Shown here: positions 63,820-64,000 of the stretch, one piece after another
Numbering within the stretch: the stretch's first letter is position 1
How the letters are laid out: each line of letters starts with the position of its first letter
Assembly (NCBI RefSeq): GCF_001648595.1
Contig: NZ_LBAW01000002.1
Coordinates: 186,001-250,000 of the forward strand
Source of the DNA: Legionella bozemanae
Lineage (GTDB): Bacteria; Pseudomonadota; Gammaproteobacteria; Legionellales; Legionellaceae
Direction: 5' to 3'
DNA: 64,000 nucleotides
Notes under the pieces: model-generated
Seen by the model: only the letters and a program-made list of their open reading frames with translations
Told to the model about the DNA's origin: nothing
The model's database searches: none
Made by a program: the position numbers and the translations under genes

Positions 63820-64000
63820 ATGTTTGGTAAATTATTAGAAAGCTCAATAGGGTTAAGTATACGGTATTACTCAACCCAAGCTTATGAAACTGCGGTAGGT
63901 ATTTTCCATCAAGTTGAACGATTTGGATTTGGTTACACTAGAGAATTTGTCCAAGATCCTAAAGTGATCCTCCAAAAATTAATCTCTAAAGCTCGAAGCA
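63820..64000 (+). CDS. Partial CDS cut by the window end
   Basis: Opens MFGKLLESSIGLSIRYYST and stays open for 60 codons to the window edge; an ATG five codons earlier (63805) is in frame and cannot be excluded. Visible content is beta/alpha-like (VGIFHQVERFGFGYTREF) with no recognisable motif. The ribosome site is weak (GAGATT). Confidence 0.4.
   Translation, partial: MFGKLLESSIGLSIRYYSTQAYETAVGIFHQVERFGFGYTREFVQDPKVILQKLISKARS

Noticed and set aside
1..64000. Insertion sequences, prophage or CRISPR array
   Set aside because: No transposase, integrase, phage structural gene or regularly spaced direct repeats were seen; the repeats present are small non-coding palindromic elements.

Overview
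The window reads as a chromosomal segment of a Legionella-like gammaproteobacterium. It is AT-rich, and housekeeping enzymes with close enterobacterial relatives (YgiD, LldD, NudC, CorA, the DAHP synthase operon) are mixed with many large proteins of unknown function that carry eukaryote-like or host-directed modules: a PP2C fold, leucine-rich repeats, a transglutaminase-like triad, a YopT-like Cys-His-Asp triad, an IQ motif, a DNase I-like fold, patatin and a sphingomyelinase-like phosphoesterase. That mix is typical of Dot/Icm effector repertoires. The genus is inferred, and no effector is proven to be secreted. I saw no rRNA, tRNA, CRISPR array, integrase or transposase gene.

Layout. 0-6.2 kb: a fatty-acyl-AMP ligase/ACP/thioester reductase megaenzyme, a PP2C-like protein with rearranged motif order, and an MHS-family transporter. 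6.4-16.1 kb: a small unknown gene, a DOPA-dioxygenase-like enzyme, an O-methyltransferase, then a leftward run of kynurenine 3-monooxygenase, a haem-oxygenase-like diiron oxidase candidate and an FAD oxidase, then a GGDEF/EAL regulator. 16.3-28.2 kb: a secreted 11-residue-repeat protein, a gene remnant, a 2001-residue LRR/transglutaminase/double-ATPase protein, NudC, a SnoaL-like protein with a divergent LysR regulator, and small unknown genes. 28.5-43 kb: a membrane sensor without an output domain, an MFS pump, an atypical P-type ATPase, a gene split by an in-frame TAG, CorA, a HAD-like gene split by a frameshift, LldD and unknown genes. 43-48.9 kb: a GST-like protein, a CDF metal exporter, a MarR regulator with its promoter/operator, a DUF1398 protein, and a complete phenylalanine operon. 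49-64 kb: patatin, several large effector-like genes, an acid-sphingomyelinase-like enzyme, a Na+/H+ antiporter, a LysR/VOC divergent pair, and a gene cut by the window edge.

The best-supported regulatory discovery is at 48.5-48.9 kb, upstream of the leftward operon DAHP synthase - prephenate dehydratase - chorismate mutase - aminotransferase. A consensus promoter drives a leader with a Phe-rich 35-codon peptide (FFYFSFF), a candidate antiterminator, and a GC-rich terminator followed by a T run. This is a textbook phenylalanine attenuator arrangement.

The window also holds several families of small non-coding palindromic elements with terminal inverted repeats, found at two or three places each. 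Two genes look recently broken (one TAG, one frameshift), which fits rapid turnover of effector genes. Starts were chosen from visible Shine-Dalgarno sequences and family alignment from memory; no database search was run.
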